A DNA stretch of 41,059 nucleotides from an uncultured Pseudomonadota bacterium (GTDB lineage Bacteria; Myxococcota_A; UBA796; GCA-2862545): contig CAJXTB010000036.1 of NCBI GenBank assembly GCA_913061235.1, positions 1 through 41,059 of the forward strand. The letters run 5' to 3'. Within the stretch, counting starts at the first letter, position 1; each line of letters begins with the position of its first letter. The position numbers and the translations under genes are program-made. This document shows, in pieces, positions 1-8,985 of the stretch. The notes beneath the pieces are model-generated. The model saw only the letters and a list, made by a program, of their open reading frames with translations, searched no databases and was not told where the DNA came from.

Positions 1-7
1 AAGCAGT

Positions 8-48
8 GGGGAATTCTAGTTGTCGCTGAGGGGGAATTCTAGTTGTCG
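8..48. repeat. Two direct copies of an 18-bp repeat at the left edge
   Basis: The motif GGGGAATTCTAGTTGTCG occurs at 8-25 and again at 31-48, with a 23-bp period, and each copy is followed by a CTGA/TTGA-like tail. Short tandem repeats of this general kind (an AATTC core followed by GTCG) are found at the ends of IS21-family elements, so this may be the outer end of an insertion sequence lying to the left. No transposase is visible in the window, so the identification is inference only. The repeats stop 10 bp before the first gene and may mark an insertion point in front of it. Confidence 0.4.
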
Positions 49-58
49 TTGACCAGGA

Positions 59-2788
59 ATGCCGGACCTTTCGGCTGAGAACACTGGCCTATGTACCGAG
101 GTTCCCCCAGGTACGTCAGAGCGTCTCCGTTCACTAATCGAAGACCTCGTTGGCCCACCGCGCCGGCGAATCGCGACCCGAGGCATTCCCGCCGCCAAGT
201 CTCCGAACACGCTCTTTGGCAGAGATGATGAACTTCGACGGCTTCACCGAGCCGACGCAGACTCGGCCAACCAGACGCTCACTATCCGCGGTCCCGCTGG
301 TATCGGGAAATCCAGACTGGCGGAAGCGTTCTTGGGCGCCCGGCACATACCCAATAGCCTTCAATGGAAGAACGCTTGCCACCCATCTGCTCGAATCCCT
401 TTCGAAGGCATCCAAGGTTGGATTGACGCTCTTGCAACATGGCTCGCTCATCAGCAGCACACGCCAGCCAGTGAGGCACTGCTTCTCGCTGCTTCTAGTC
501 TGTCCAGAGTGTTTCCAAACCTGCTGCAACACGGCGTCCAGGTGGCAGCACCCAAGCCTTCACTCGACGACGCCATTGATGCATTCGTCAATGTCATCTC
601 TGAGGTGGCTAAGGTTCATCCTTTGACCTTGTGGCTGGAGGATGCTCACTGGCAAAGTGACGACGCTACGCCATTTATCGTCGCTCTTTCGGAACGCTGC
701 CCCGCAGATGTGCGAATCTTGATCTCCACCAGACCCAGCCAACACAACCTACCTGGCTTCGTTGTGGACCTAGAACCTCTGAGTGATGATGCCGTCGTAC
801 AATGGGCTTCGGCGCTTGACCGCCCGCCTCCCTCCTCAATGGTTGGGAATCCTTGGCTGCTCACCCTATTCTTTGCATCGGAAGGTCACGACGGTACGAC
901 GAGTGGTGCTGTGCTCACCCTATTGCAACACCTCCGTCCATCCGCAAGACGGGCGCTAGCCATTGCTGTGGTTTCGACTGTGCCTCTGGAGCTGCCGTTT
1001 CTTCGTCTGTGTGAAATTGATGACACTGCTATCGAAACGCTTCTGGGAAAGGGGCTGCTCACCCTCACTAGAGCGCGCGGTACCATTGCCATCATTCCCT
1101 CTCATGATCTCGTCCGAGAGGTCGTCAACACGCATACGGATACGGATCCCGAACGCCGTATTCTAGTAAATTCCTTACTTTCCAGACCTGGTGTGAAGGC
1201 CGCACGTATCGCCGGCCACCTGATTGAGCTGGATGACCCGCAGAGTGCAATCTGGGCGACAAGGGCTGCTGAGGAGGCTGAAGTGCTGTTTGCATGGGGA
1301 TCCGCCGCTCATTGGCACGCCGTCTGTCTGTCGCACGGTGTCGAAACCGATTCGGTCCGTACACATCACGCGATTGCCCTCACTCGGGCTGGTCGCGTTG
1401 AAGAGGCAATGGCGGCATGGATCCACGCTGCGGAGCAGACAACCGATTCTCGTGTTGCCGTTGAATCGAGAATTGAGGCGTCCACTCTCGCGTTTGGAAG
1501 CGGTCAAGTGGACCGTGGCCTTGCTCTTGTTCGACCTGCAGCCAAACAGGTGAATGTTCACTTGCCGACATCGCTTATCGGCTCCGTGGTCCAGACGTTG
1601 TACTGGCGGCTCCGGAGAAAGGCTTGGAGGGTGAGGGGAGCCGTCAAGGGCGTCACTCAACCTCGGGATCAGGTGCGTCTGAAGCTACTCTGGACCGTGG
1701 CGGGCGCCTTAGGGTCCCAAGAGGGAACCCTGGGTGTTGGTCTGCACGCCCGCCACCTTTTCGAGGCAGAGAAGCACGGAGATTCTACCGATTATGCTCG
1801 TGCGCATGCCATTTTTGCCACCTACGAACTTGGATGGGGAAAGGCACCAAAACGAAGCCACGCCTACCTCAAAGGCATGACTCAATCCGCCCAGGCTACG
1901 AAATCCAATGAAGAACGTGCTCTATGGATGTGGGGTGCAGGCTACTCCGCTTTCATCACTGGAAAGATGGACCAAGCGCGAGACTGCCTAGATGACGCCT
2001 TGCACGCATTCACGCTGATCGAACATGAAGGCTGGGAGCGTGAGCATGCGGAACGTCACACGGGATGGGTTGCTCGCTACCGCGGTGACTATGCGCGAAT
2101 GAGACAGATTGGCGAGCAGAGTATCCAGCGCGGGAGACGGTCTGGCAGCAGTGCTCATGAACATCAAGCACGCTTGGGTCTGCGTGCTTGGGGCTATCTC
2201 CTCAACGGTGAGCCCGAGCGATGCGCCGATGAGATTGAGGCTGTGAAGCTAGAGGCTGGTGAACATGCGTCATTCGCAACCCGCTACACCATCCACCACA
2301 CAACGGTTCGGTACTTGCTGTACACGGGAGAGAGTGAGGCCGCCGCACGTTCCGTAGAACAAGTTCTACGCGGCGACTTTCACATTGGTGGTCTGCTCCA
2401 CGGTCGCCTAGAGGGCAAGATGCACATTGCCTTGGCTGGATTTCTTCAGAGTGGGAATAAGAAATTGAGCGCCATACAACTAGGAATTCGGCAACTCAAG
2501 CGTGAGCCGTCCCTCTGGGGACGCGCCACTCTGACCAGTCTCAAGGCGTGTGAGAGTTGGCTGCTCGGGTCGCATGAGAAGTCCGCTGAGTTGTATGCGT
2601 CAGCCCGGGAACAGTTTCGTCGCCTAGGACAGCATGAGGCCGCAGACGCTTGTTCCACGCATCTACTCCATTTGGAGGATGCCCAGCCGCACTACAATCT
2701 GCTAATTCAACGTGGAATAGCCAATCCAGCCTTGTGGCTACGGACCAGCATTCCTGGACCGGCGACGCAGGCGATATCACAGGGATAG
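59..2788 (+). CDS. AAA/STAND-type ATPase with C-terminal helical (TPR-like) repeats
   Basis: A protein of 909 residues. A FGRDDEL motif at about residues 53-59 opens an AAA_16-type domain, with a Walker A GPAGIGKS at 78-85, a Walker B LTLWLEDAHW at 189-198 and a LISTRP strand at about 221-226. The C-terminal 500 or so residues are Ala/Leu/Glu/Arg-rich helices of TPR-like character. This layout is known from AfsR/MalT-type regulators and from the rear part of myxobacterial Ser/Thr kinases that carry AAA and TPR regions. No kinase domain, HTH or SARP domain is present. The start is uncertain: AGGA directly abuts the ATG, and an in-frame stop lies 9 bp upstream, right after IS-end-like repeats, so the true N-terminus may be lost. 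It ends 6 bp before the lipoxygenase-like gene, so the two are probably cotranscribed. Confidence 0.8.
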   Translation: MPDLSAENTGLCTEVPPGTSERLRSLIEDLVGPPRRRIATRGIPAAKSPNTLFGRDDELRRLHRADADSANQTLTIRGPAGIGKSRLAEAFLGARHIPNSLQWKNACHPSARIPFEGIQGWIDALATWLAHQQHTPASEALLLAASSLSRVFPNLLQHGVQVAAPKPSLDDAIDAFVNVISEVAKVHPLTLWLEDAHWQSDDATPFIVALSERCPADVRILISTRPSQHNLPGFVVDLEPLSDDAVVQWASALDRPPPSSMVGNPWLLTLFFASEGHDGTTSGAVLTLLQHLRPSARRALAIAVVSTVPLELPFLRLCEIDDTAIETLLGKGLLTLTRARGTIAIIPSHDLVREVVNTHTDTDPERRILVNSLLSRPGVKAARIAGHLIELDDPQSAIWATRAAEEAEVLFAWGSAAHWHAVCLSHGVETDSVRTHHAIALTRAGRVEEAMAAWIHAAEQTTDSRVAVESRIEASTLAFGSGQVDRGLALVRPAAKQVNVHLPTSLIGSVVQTLYWRLRRKAWRVRGAVKGVTQPRDQVRLKLLWTVAGALGSQEGTLGVGLHARHLFEAEKHGDSTDYARAHAIFATYELGWGKAPKRSHAYLKGMTQSAQATKSNEERALWMWGAGYSAFITGKMDQARDCLDDALHAFTLIEHEGWEREHAERHTGWVARYRGDYARMRQIGEQSIQRGRRSGSSAHEHQARLGLRAWGYLLNGEPERCADEIEAVKLEAGEHASFATRYTIHHTTVRYLLYTGESEAAARSVEQVLRGDFHIGGLLHGRLEGKMHIALAGFLQSGNKKLSAIQLGIRQLKREPSLWGRATLTSLKACESWLLGSHEKSAELYASAREQFRRLGQHEAADACSTHLLHLEDAQPHYNLLIQRGIANPALWLRTSIPGPATQAISQG

Positions 2789-2794
2789 ACTCTC

Positions 2795-5071
2795 ATGGCA
2801 CTAGTTTTTATGGACGGAACCCCCGTTCCCGATCGGAAAAAACCTAGTTTTGATTCCCTCCCGCTTCCAGATTCGATTTCTATCGATTTTGACCTCGATG
2901 AGATACAATACAATATCGATGGGGGCCTGGATATAGGGGTCCGAAATAAGAGAATCGTCGATATATTCGACAATCGCGCCGCCGAAGACGGGAAGTATTT
3001 CAAAGACCGCCATCTTCTGTTTGTACGGGATGAAACGGACGCCGATGATGTCCCTCTCCGCCTGTTGGTACGAGAGGGGTCGCGTGACCACTACATCGAT
3101 GCCGAACCCCGAATCCGTCAAAAGCTGCACCGTTACTTGATGAGCCAACTGCGACTTGAAGACCTGGATTCAGGGTTTTTCGACGTGGTTCCAGGACCGC
3201 TGCCAATGGGCGTTGATGCTCTCAGGTGGCTCTCAATGCGGGACCCTGCAGTAGTAGAATACGTCTTGAAATTCGTCACTCGGAAGATGCACGCACCTGT
3301 GGGGTGGGCTTGGCGACCCGGTGAGGTTCCACGACGTAAGTGGGACGAACCGTTTTCTGGCCTGTATCCAGCAGGAGTCAGTGGCTCTTGGCGAAGCAAG
3401 TATGCAAAACGCGTATTCATTAAACGAAACAAGGCGTTCTCTCTATGCGTTCCTCCGGCCCTGATCGATAGGTCACTTCCAGACTCCTTCAGCGGAAAAA
3501 TCGTGAGAGAAGCCCTTCTCTGGCAGAACTCACGCGACGACTTGAACGGCGAACTGATGGCGAAACGATACCTGGACGGGTGTTTTAGTGGCTTGTCTTC
3601 TGACTTCGAGAGACCCTTCGGTGCCACGCTGCCGATACAAAACCAAAATGGGGACCGGCTCGTACATGAGCTGCTCAACGGCATGGCTCCCGCACACTTG
3701 CGGACAACCAGTGACCCTGCGGTGTTTGAAGCCCACTACACGTTCACCGACCTCCCTTTCGGAGACCCAGGGGACGGGCCGGACTCGCTGTACCGCTTAC
3801 CGGACACAGTCGTAACTGTTCAGTGTGTGGAGAATGGCGGGAAGAAGGTGGCGGAGATTCGCTCGATTTCGCTCCGATATCGAAGACGGACTCCCGATTA
3901 TCCCGCTGGAGGAGTCCACACCTATCGAGACCCCATCGTCGTCGAGATGGGAATGGGAGCAGCTCCCGAGTGGCAGCAATCGGCCGCGAGACGCATTCTC
4001 ATGGGAATCATTCTACTCGCTGGCCAAATCGATGGACATATCGCAATGGGCCACCTTGCAATGGAGGCAATAGCCGTCTGTTTCAACAAGGTAAAGTGGG
4101 ACACTAGACATCCGGTTTACAAGGCTCTGTGTCACCGTCTGGCTGAAGTCGACGCAGTGAATCGAAATGCGGACGACAACGTCTGGGGTACCCATGGCCT
4201 ATTCCCGACCGTGACAGCGCTGACCAAAGAGGCGTTAGCGACGCGAAAACTCGAACGAGCTCGTGCCATTGACTGGAAAGGCTGGAGGCCACGGGGGAAG
4301 TCCATAGCGGACAACCACTACGCTCCCGTCGTAATCTCAACATACTTCAATGACGTCGTCACTCCGTACGTTGAGGATTTGCTTGACGTCGACGCGAATG
4401 GCAACGTTCCCTGGTTCGAGAAGGAGGGCCCAGCCAGGAGGCAGATGCTTGATTTCTTCCGGGAGATTGATGGGATGAAGCTGAAGCATGCTCCCTGGGA
4501 TGATGTATCAGACCCCACCACATGGCAGGACAGCAGTGAGTTCACGTTCAAGCCGGCAGGAAGCAAGTCGTATTCGTCGGGTTCCACCAGCGAAGACGTT
4601 CAAGAACTATTGAAATTCGTGCTTCATAACACAACAATGGGGCACTCTTGGCCGAATGTACGCCAGTGGCAGACGGCGGGTGACCCAGCGTATGGGTCTC
4701 CGAGTCTTACATTGGACATCGATGAAGGCCCACAAGATGCATCGTGGCATGACGAAGCTGCACCGAGGGCCACGGACGCACTGTTCCTGATGCTTATTAC
4801 CGATGTGTTGACCTACTTGGACGTCGACAATCTCGAAAAAGAATGGAGCACAGAAACCAGCGCAAACGGCTCAAGTGACCTTAGTGAGTCGTCTTGTACG
4901 ACGGATGCGCATGATCCATTGAGTGAATCGTACGATGCGAATGGGAATCCGCGTTCTTTGGCTGGCCGATACAACACGATTCGCCCTGTACTAAGAGGCT
5001 TGGTCAAAGGTCCATACAAAGATGCGTTGGTCCATGATGCCGAACGCCAGCTCTCGCGTTGCAACCGATAG
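2795..5071 (+). CDS. Lipoxygenase-like protein
   Basis: A protein of 758 residues with a recognisable lipoxygenase catalytic core. Lipoxygenases are non-haem iron enzymes that dioxygenate polyunsaturated fatty acids. An H-x4-H motif (His415 and His420, in GHIAMGH) is followed by HLAMEAIAV and then HPVYKALCHRL, the usual order around the first two iron ligands and the following conserved helix. A second motif, MGHSWPN (His617, Asn621), matches the H-x3-N pair that supplies the third His and the Asn ligand. Canonical lipoxygenases end in an Ile whose carboxylate binds iron; this protein ends in ...SRCNR, so that ligand is missing or replaced. There is no clear signal peptide or PLAT domain. It lies 6 bp behind the ATPase gene and is followed by a terminator. 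Family assignment is quite sure; activity and substrate are unknown. Confidence 0.78.
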   Translation: MALVFMDGTPVPDRKKPSFDSLPLPDSISIDFDLDEIQYNIDGGLDIGVRNKRIVDIFDNRAAEDGKYFKDRHLLFVRDETDADDVPLRLLVREGSRDHYIDAEPRIRQKLHRYLMSQLRLEDLDSGFFDVVPGPLPMGVDALRWLSMRDPAVVEYVLKFVTRKMHAPVGWAWRPGEVPRRKWDEPFSGLYPAGVSGSWRSKYAKRVFIKRNKAFSLCVPPALIDRSLPDSFSGKIVREALLWQNSRDDLNGELMAKRYLDGCFSGLSSDFERPFGATLPIQNQNGDRLVHELLNGMAPAHLRTTSDPAVFEAHYTFTDLPFGDPGDGPDSLYRLPDTVVTVQCVENGGKKVAEIRSISLRYRRRTPDYPAGGVHTYRDPIVVEMGMGAAPEWQQSAARRILMGIILLAGQIDGHIAMGHLAMEAIAVCFNKVKWDTRHPVYKALCHRLAEVDAVNRNADDNVWGTHGLFPTVTALTKEALATRKLERARAIDWKGWRPRGKSIADNHYAPVVISTYFNDVVTPYVEDLLDVDANGNVPWFEKEGPARRQMLDFFREIDGMKLKHAPWDDVSDPTTWQDSSEFTFKPAGSKSYSSGSTSEDVQELLKFVLHNTTMGHSWPNVRQWQTAGDPAYGSPSLTLDIDEGPQDASWHDEAAPRATDALFLMLITDVLTYLDVDNLEKEWSTETSANGSSDLSESSCTTDAHDPLSESYDANGNPRSLAGRYNTIRPVLRGLVKGPYKDALVHDAERQLSRCNR

Positions 5072-5099
5072 TTCGGAGAGAAACGCTGCGATAGGGGTG

Positions 5100-5132
5100 A
5101 GCGTTGGGTTTGATACCGAACCCGACGCTTTT
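5100..5132 (+). terminator. Intrinsic terminator after the lipoxygenase-like gene
   Basis: An 11-bp stem (AGCGTTGGGTT paired with AACCCGACGCT, one G-T wobble) encloses an 8-nt loop and runs into TTTT. It lies 29 bp after the stop codon of the plus-strand gene and in front of the convergent minus-strand regulator gene. Confidence 0.75.
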
Positions 5133-5253
5133 GCACGCCCAGTTCCTCCGACGACTTCTTAGTAGTAACTGGTTACAAACTGCCTAGTTGGCGGCGTTCC
5201 GGAGCCCAAGGGATGGTTTGATGCCCGCAGCTCCCTTGTGATGAGTTCGGGTA

Positions 5254-6771
5254 CTAGTGATTAATCCCGTGCTCCTTAATCAGCGCATACACATGGGAAC
5301 GTGCAAGACCCAACCGCTGGCTGGTCAGCAGAACATTTCCATCTGCCGCCGCAAGCGCATTCACGAGTAGCTGTTTCTGGAACTCGCGTGTGGCGTCGCC
5401 GTAGGTGATGGGTGTTGGGCTGTCGGTGGAGCCTTGGAAGTGATGCGTCATTACCTCGCTTACGCCTTCGCTTGCAGCGAATACGACGGCGCGTCGTACC
5501 GCGTTGTCGAGCTCTCGCACGTTTCCTGGCCACTCACGCACGGCCAGGGCCACGGCGGCTTGCCGGTGTAGACGCAGCACGGGAACCTCCATCTCCTTGC
5601 ATGCGCGGGCCAGCAGGGAGTCTGCTAGGGCGGTGATGTCTTCTCGCCGTTCGGCGAGGGAGGGCACGCGAATTCCGAAACCCGACAAGCGGTGGAAGAG
5701 GTCCTCTCGGAAGGAGCCGTCGCGCATGTCGCCGTCTAGGTCTCGGTTGGTAGCCGCGATGATTCTGGCGACGGACTGCTGCTGCGTCGTGGAGCCCAGA
5801 CGGTAGTAGTTACCGGACTGCGCGAACTCGAGAATCTTCGCCTGTACTTCTGGCGGCAATTCTCCGACCTCGTCGAGAAACAGGGTACCGCCAGAAGCGG
5901 CTTCGACCTTGCCCGGAATGCGTCGAACTGCGGTGCTGTGGGCTCCGGCTTCGGCGCCGAACAGCTCGCTCTCTGCAAGGTTCGCCGGCAGTGTTGCGCA
6001 GTTGATGGAGATGAACGGTCCCTTTGCCTGCGGGCTGCTGTCGTGGATGACACGCGCAAGCATGCTCTTTCCCGTTCCCGTGGGGCCTGTGAGCAAGACG
6101 GTCACGGGTTGAGCGGCAAAGAGGGCAGCATGGCGCAGCACGTCGGCCATTGCCTTGGACCGACCCACGACGCGTCGCGCTTTCAGCATGGAGCGCCACT
6201 TGCTTGTGGGGTCCTGTGACCCTCTGCCGAGTACGTCTCGAGCAATCAATGGTGCGAGCGCTCCTGCAACACGTTCGACGACATGCAGGGCCTCTTCATC
6301 GAACGGGTCGGGCCCCTGAAGGTAGACGACTCCTAGGCTGGGCTGAATCGGGGCGCAGGCCACCGCTTGAATGGACGCTCTTCGCACGCTGGCGAACTGA
6401 TTGAAGCGTTCGTCGAAGACCGCGGATGTTGTGTGAAGGACTTCGCCCTGGGACAGTGTCTCGGCAACGATTCCGGTCGAGATTCGAGTGAGAATGTTGT
6501 CGACACCGTCTTGTTCCATTCCCGTAGCGGCAAGCACGCGTTGCTTGCCATCTATGCACCGACATTCAACGAAACCGCGCTCTGAACCTGTGATAGCAAC
6601 GAGCAGCGTAAGCACTTCACCAATGATGTCCCGACTGTCCGCCTCACTGCGAACATCCAGCAGACGACGGTAGATATCGCGCTCTAGGTGTGTCTGTTGG
6701 GTGGGCATTTGGGCGTCTCTCGGTTGTTTGGCACGGAAGGTCTGTGGCATGATGTCTAGATGGACTGTCAT
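5254..6771 (-). CDS. GAF-AAA-Fis transcriptional regulator with altered GAFTGA loop
   Basis: A protein of 505 residues with the plan of a bacterial enhancer-binding protein. A GAF-like sensor spans about 30-180. The AAA+ domain at about 200-425 has Walker A GPTGTGKS (229-236), Walker B GGTLFLDEVGEL (294-305) and the REDLFHRL arginine-finger region (355-362). A Fis-type helix-turn-helix lies at about 460-503. The loop that contacts sigma-54 in this family normally reads GAFTGA; here it reads GAHSTA (276-281), losing the conserved Phe. Proteins with a changed loop usually do not activate sigma-54 promoters in the normal way, so this one may act on other promoters or in another mode (inference). 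Its ATG overlaps the stop of the upstream LuxR-type gene (ATGA), so the two are translationally coupled. Confidence 0.9.
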   Translation of the reverse strand: MTVHLDIMPQTFRAKQPRDAQMPTQQTHLERDIYRRLLDVRSEADSRDIIGEVLTLLVAITGSERGFVECRCIDGKQRVLAATGMEQDGVDNILTRISTGIVAETLSQGEVLHTTSAVFDERFNQFASVRRASIQAVACAPIQPSLGVVYLQGPDPFDEEALHVVERVAGALAPLIARDVLGRGSQDPTSKWRSMLKARRVVGRSKAMADVLRHAALFAAQPVTVLLTGPTGTGKSMLARVIHDSSPQAKGPFISINCATLPANLAESELFGAEAGAHSTAVRRIPGKVEAASGGTLFLDEVGELPPEVQAKILEFAQSGNYYRLGSTTQQQSVARIIAATNRDLDGDMRDGSFREDLFHRLSGFGIRVPSLAERREDITALADSLLARACKEMEVPVLRLHRQAAVALAVREWPGNVRELDNAVRRAVVFAASEGVSEVMTHHFQGSTDSPTPITYGDATREFQKQLLVNALAAADGNVLLTSQRLGLARSHVYALIKEHGINH

Positions 6772-7607
6772 ACTGCACCCCAGTGGGTGAGCTCATTGGC
6801 TGAGGGTAGAAGCTCTACGCGAGAACAAACTTGTAGACTTCGATATGCGGCGCGGAGGTGAGTCCGAACCGTCTCGATGGAGCGGTTGAGAGAGCGAGCG
6901 ATTTCCGGTGCGGTGGACCCGTTGGCAGCGAACCGAACGATCTGAGCCTGTGTGGGAGTCAGCTGGGCCAGCTTCGGCACGGTGGCGCGGCCCACCGGCG
7001 TGAGTATCGCCAGGGTCCGTGTAGTGGAGTGGTCCATGGGCTGAAATTCGACCATGTAGCCGGGTACCCAGGCGTCCCACTTTGTGGGCGGATGCGCCAG
7101 TTTGTGAATGTCACTGAGCTTGTCTAGGACCCGGGTCAGGGAAGGGGCCGCTTGCGCATTGCGGGACACCGATTGGATGGAATGATCACCGTTGATCATG
7201 ACGAATAGCCGGTCACTTCTGTGGTCCGGCATTGTGATATCGTTGGCCAGAGAGGCCGAGAGTCGACGACGCATGCGTCGCATGGCTGGGCGATTGGGAC
7301 TGGTGGTCGTGCAGGTGGCCATGGCCATGACGGTGTCTCCTTCACACAGGAAGGTGAACCAGGACCGTGGATTGGTTCTGCTCTTCACAAAGCTCGTGAA
7401 TGAGCCAGCAATGGCTGTGTCGGACTCTGCCAAGGCGTCGCGAACAAGGCTGCCGACGTTCTCGTTTCGTTCACCGTCCTGTACCCATTGACGGCACAAA
7501 GTGGGACGGCTCTGGATGGTTTGTACTTCGTGAATCCGGATGGGTCCCCACTCGGGCTCTTCATCTCGGATGGCTTGGCATGGACCGTTCGACGTTTCGG
7601 GTGTCAT
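6768..7607 (-). CDS. LuxR-type HTH transcriptional regulator
   Basis: A protein of 279 residues. The C-terminal part, from about residue 216, is a LuxR/GerE-type helix-turn-helix: LTPTQAQIVRFAANG, then APEIARSLNRSIETVRTHLR. The N-terminal 200 residues look like a small sensor region related to those of other LuxR-type regulators, but I cannot name the fold. The start is supported by GGGGGAA placed 6 nt before the ATG. The stop codon overlaps the start of the GAF-AAA-Fis gene by four bases, so the pair form one operon, probably acting in one circuit. The gene is divergent from the secreted-protein gene at 7840, and the shared intergenic region contains nested inverted repeats that could be an operator. 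Confidence 0.85.
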   Translation of the reverse strand: MTPETSNGPCQAIRDEEPEWGPIRIHEVQTIQSRPTLCRQWVQDGERNENVGSLVRDALAESDTAIAGSFTSFVKSRTNPRSWFTFLCEGDTVMAMATCTTTSPNRPAMRRMRRRLSASLANDITMPDHRSDRLFVMINGDHSIQSVSRNAQAAPSLTRVLDKLSDIHKLAHPPTKWDAWVPGYMVEFQPMDHSTTRTLAILTPVGRATVPKLAQLTPTQAQIVRFAANGSTAPEIARSLNRSIETVRTHLRAAYRSLQVCSRVELLPSANELTHWGAV

Positions 7608-7687
7608 CGTATTCCCCCAGGGTGGACCCCTACAGACGCAACAACCACGCCAGCTTTCTCGCCGGATAGTCGGCCTTTGACTGTGCT

Positions 7688-7741
7688 CCTGTCCACAATT
7701 TCGTAATCAGCGCGAAAGCGCTGTCTGGAATAGTGGACAGG
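7688..7741. promoter_or_regulatory. Nested inverted repeats in the divergent intergenic region
   Basis: CCTGTCCAC (7688-7696) and GTGGACAGG (7733-7741) form a perfect 9-bp inverted repeat. Between them lies a second perfect hairpin, CAGCGC-GAAA-GCGCTG (7708-7723). The region separates the LuxR-type gene (minus) from the secreted-protein gene (plus). A weak sigma-70-like pair, TTGACT (7677-7682) and CGTAAT (7702-7707, spacing 19), overlaps the left arm. The arrangement suits either an operator or a structured leader; the sequence alone does not decide. Confidence 0.45.
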
Positions 7742-7803
7742 TTTCCGACCTGGGAAGAGCGTGTGGAAAACCGGTCACGACCCGTGTGTCTGGCCGGTTC
7801 ATG

Positions 7804-7831
7804 CCTCCCACGGTAATGTCTGGTAGGGAGG
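7804..7831 (+). promoter_or_regulatory. Hairpin that could cover the ribosome binding site
   Basis: CCTCCC (7804-7809) is complementary to GGGAGG (7826-7831), the Shine-Dalgarno sequence of the gene starting at 7840. In RNA the 6-bp stem with a 16-nt loop would mask the ribosome binding site and could give translational control. This is inference from base pairing only. Confidence 0.35.
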
Positions 7832-7839
7832 AATACGCA

Positions 7840-8985
7840 ATGCGGGTTGGTTTCACGGTCGTCTTGGTGTCACTTGGGTTGTCAGCCACGGCTTTCGCAT
7901 CTCCGCGGTTGACCCACAGCGGTCGCGTGCTGGATGCGAATGGGGCCGGCGTCAACGGAAGCCACTCGGTGGTCGTCTCGCTGGAGGAAGAAGACGGCGA
8001 TGTGCCCTTCACCGAGCCGCATACCGTCACCTTCGAGGATGGGTACTACGCGGTTGTTCTCGGCACGGTCAACGTGCTGGACGCAGGCGTGTTCGACGAA
8101 CCGCTGGACGTTGTGGTGGCTGTCGACGGCCAGGAGCTAGGGCGCTCTCCGCTGACTGCCGTCCCTAAGGCGTTGTCGGTCGATGGTTTGGTTCGCGTGT
8201 CTGCGGCACCAACTGAATGCGGACTGGGGCAGACCGGCGCGCTGCGCTTCTCGAGCGGACGTTTGAGCGTGTGTGATGGGGTCGATTGGACGGGCATTAC
8301 GGGGTCAAAACTGTTGAAGCCCATGACCTTGCTCGTCAACAATGACCTGACGGACGAGCACGGCAACTTCACGTTTTCGTCGACATCGGCCATTCGCTTT
8401 GACGCGGTCAACATCGCTGAAGGAAGTCATAGTCTCACCGCCGCGATCTACGGCAGTGATGGGACTGGAACCCCTGACTGGGCGGCTCAGTCTGCCACGT
8501 CAGATTCTCAGTGGTCGCTTGGCGAAGACTATGAAGACTGGGCATGGGAGTGGGAGTACCGTCATACCGGAGACACTGGATACGGGCGTATCTTGATGGC
8601 GACGTCCACTCTGTGGGCCAATCAACCGGGCTCGTGGTGCCCGCCCAGTAGTCCATCGGGAGTCATTACGGATGGGTGGATGATGTGCATGTACTGGGGT
8701 GCATCGCGGTTCTACTTTCACGGGACTGGAGGCAACGTCTCGTGGCCTTACGTCGGCTACCACTCGGACTGGAAGACGCTCCGTCTGCAGCGCGATGGTA
8801 GTTCGCTCGAGTTCTTCATCGATGGCGTAAGTCAGGGGGTGAAGACGGCTCCAAGCACCGGGCCAGACGTGGCGCGAACGCTCTACCTGTCGGGTTCTAC
8901 GAATGGTGGACAGGGGTCATACAGTCCCGGGCAAATGCTCACAGAGCGCTCGCAGATGGACAACATTCGGTTCGGTCCGCGTTGA
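7840..8985 (+). CDS. Secreted protein: N-terminal SGRV beta domain plus LamG-like domain
   Basis: A protein of 381 residues using the ATG at 7840, chosen because GGGAGG lies 8 nt upstream and a signal peptide (MRVGFTVVLVSLGLSATAFA) follows; an upstream in-frame ATG at 7786 has no such support. Residues about 23-125 form a beta-rich domain starting THSGRVLDANG, with an EDGYYAVVLG strand and ending near AVPKAL. The same domain recurs in the genes at 29977 and 32128-33264. The rest (about 165-381) has the alternating pattern of a concanavalin/LamG-like beta-sandwich, including a LRLQRDGSSLEFFIDG strand pair typical of that fold. Probably exported; function unknown. The sequence to 9153 holds no further gene. 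Confidence 0.75.
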   Translation: MRVGFTVVLVSLGLSATAFASPRLTHSGRVLDANGAGVNGSHSVVVSLEEEDGDVPFTEPHTVTFEDGYYAVVLGTVNVLDAGVFDEPLDVVVAVDGQELGRSPLTAVPKALSVDGLVRVSAAPTECGLGQTGALRFSSGRLSVCDGVDWTGITGSKLLKPMTLLVNNDLTDEHGNFTFSSTSAIRFDAVNIAEGSHSLTAAIYGSDGTGTPDWAAQSATSDSQWSLGEDYEDWAWEWEYRHTGDTGYGRILMATSTLWANQPGSWCPPSSPSGVITDGWMMCMYWGASRFYFHGTGGNVSWPYVGYHSDWKTLRLQRDGSSLEFFIDGVSQGVKTAPSTGPDVARTLYLSGSTNGGQGSYSPGQMLTERSQMDNIRFGPR

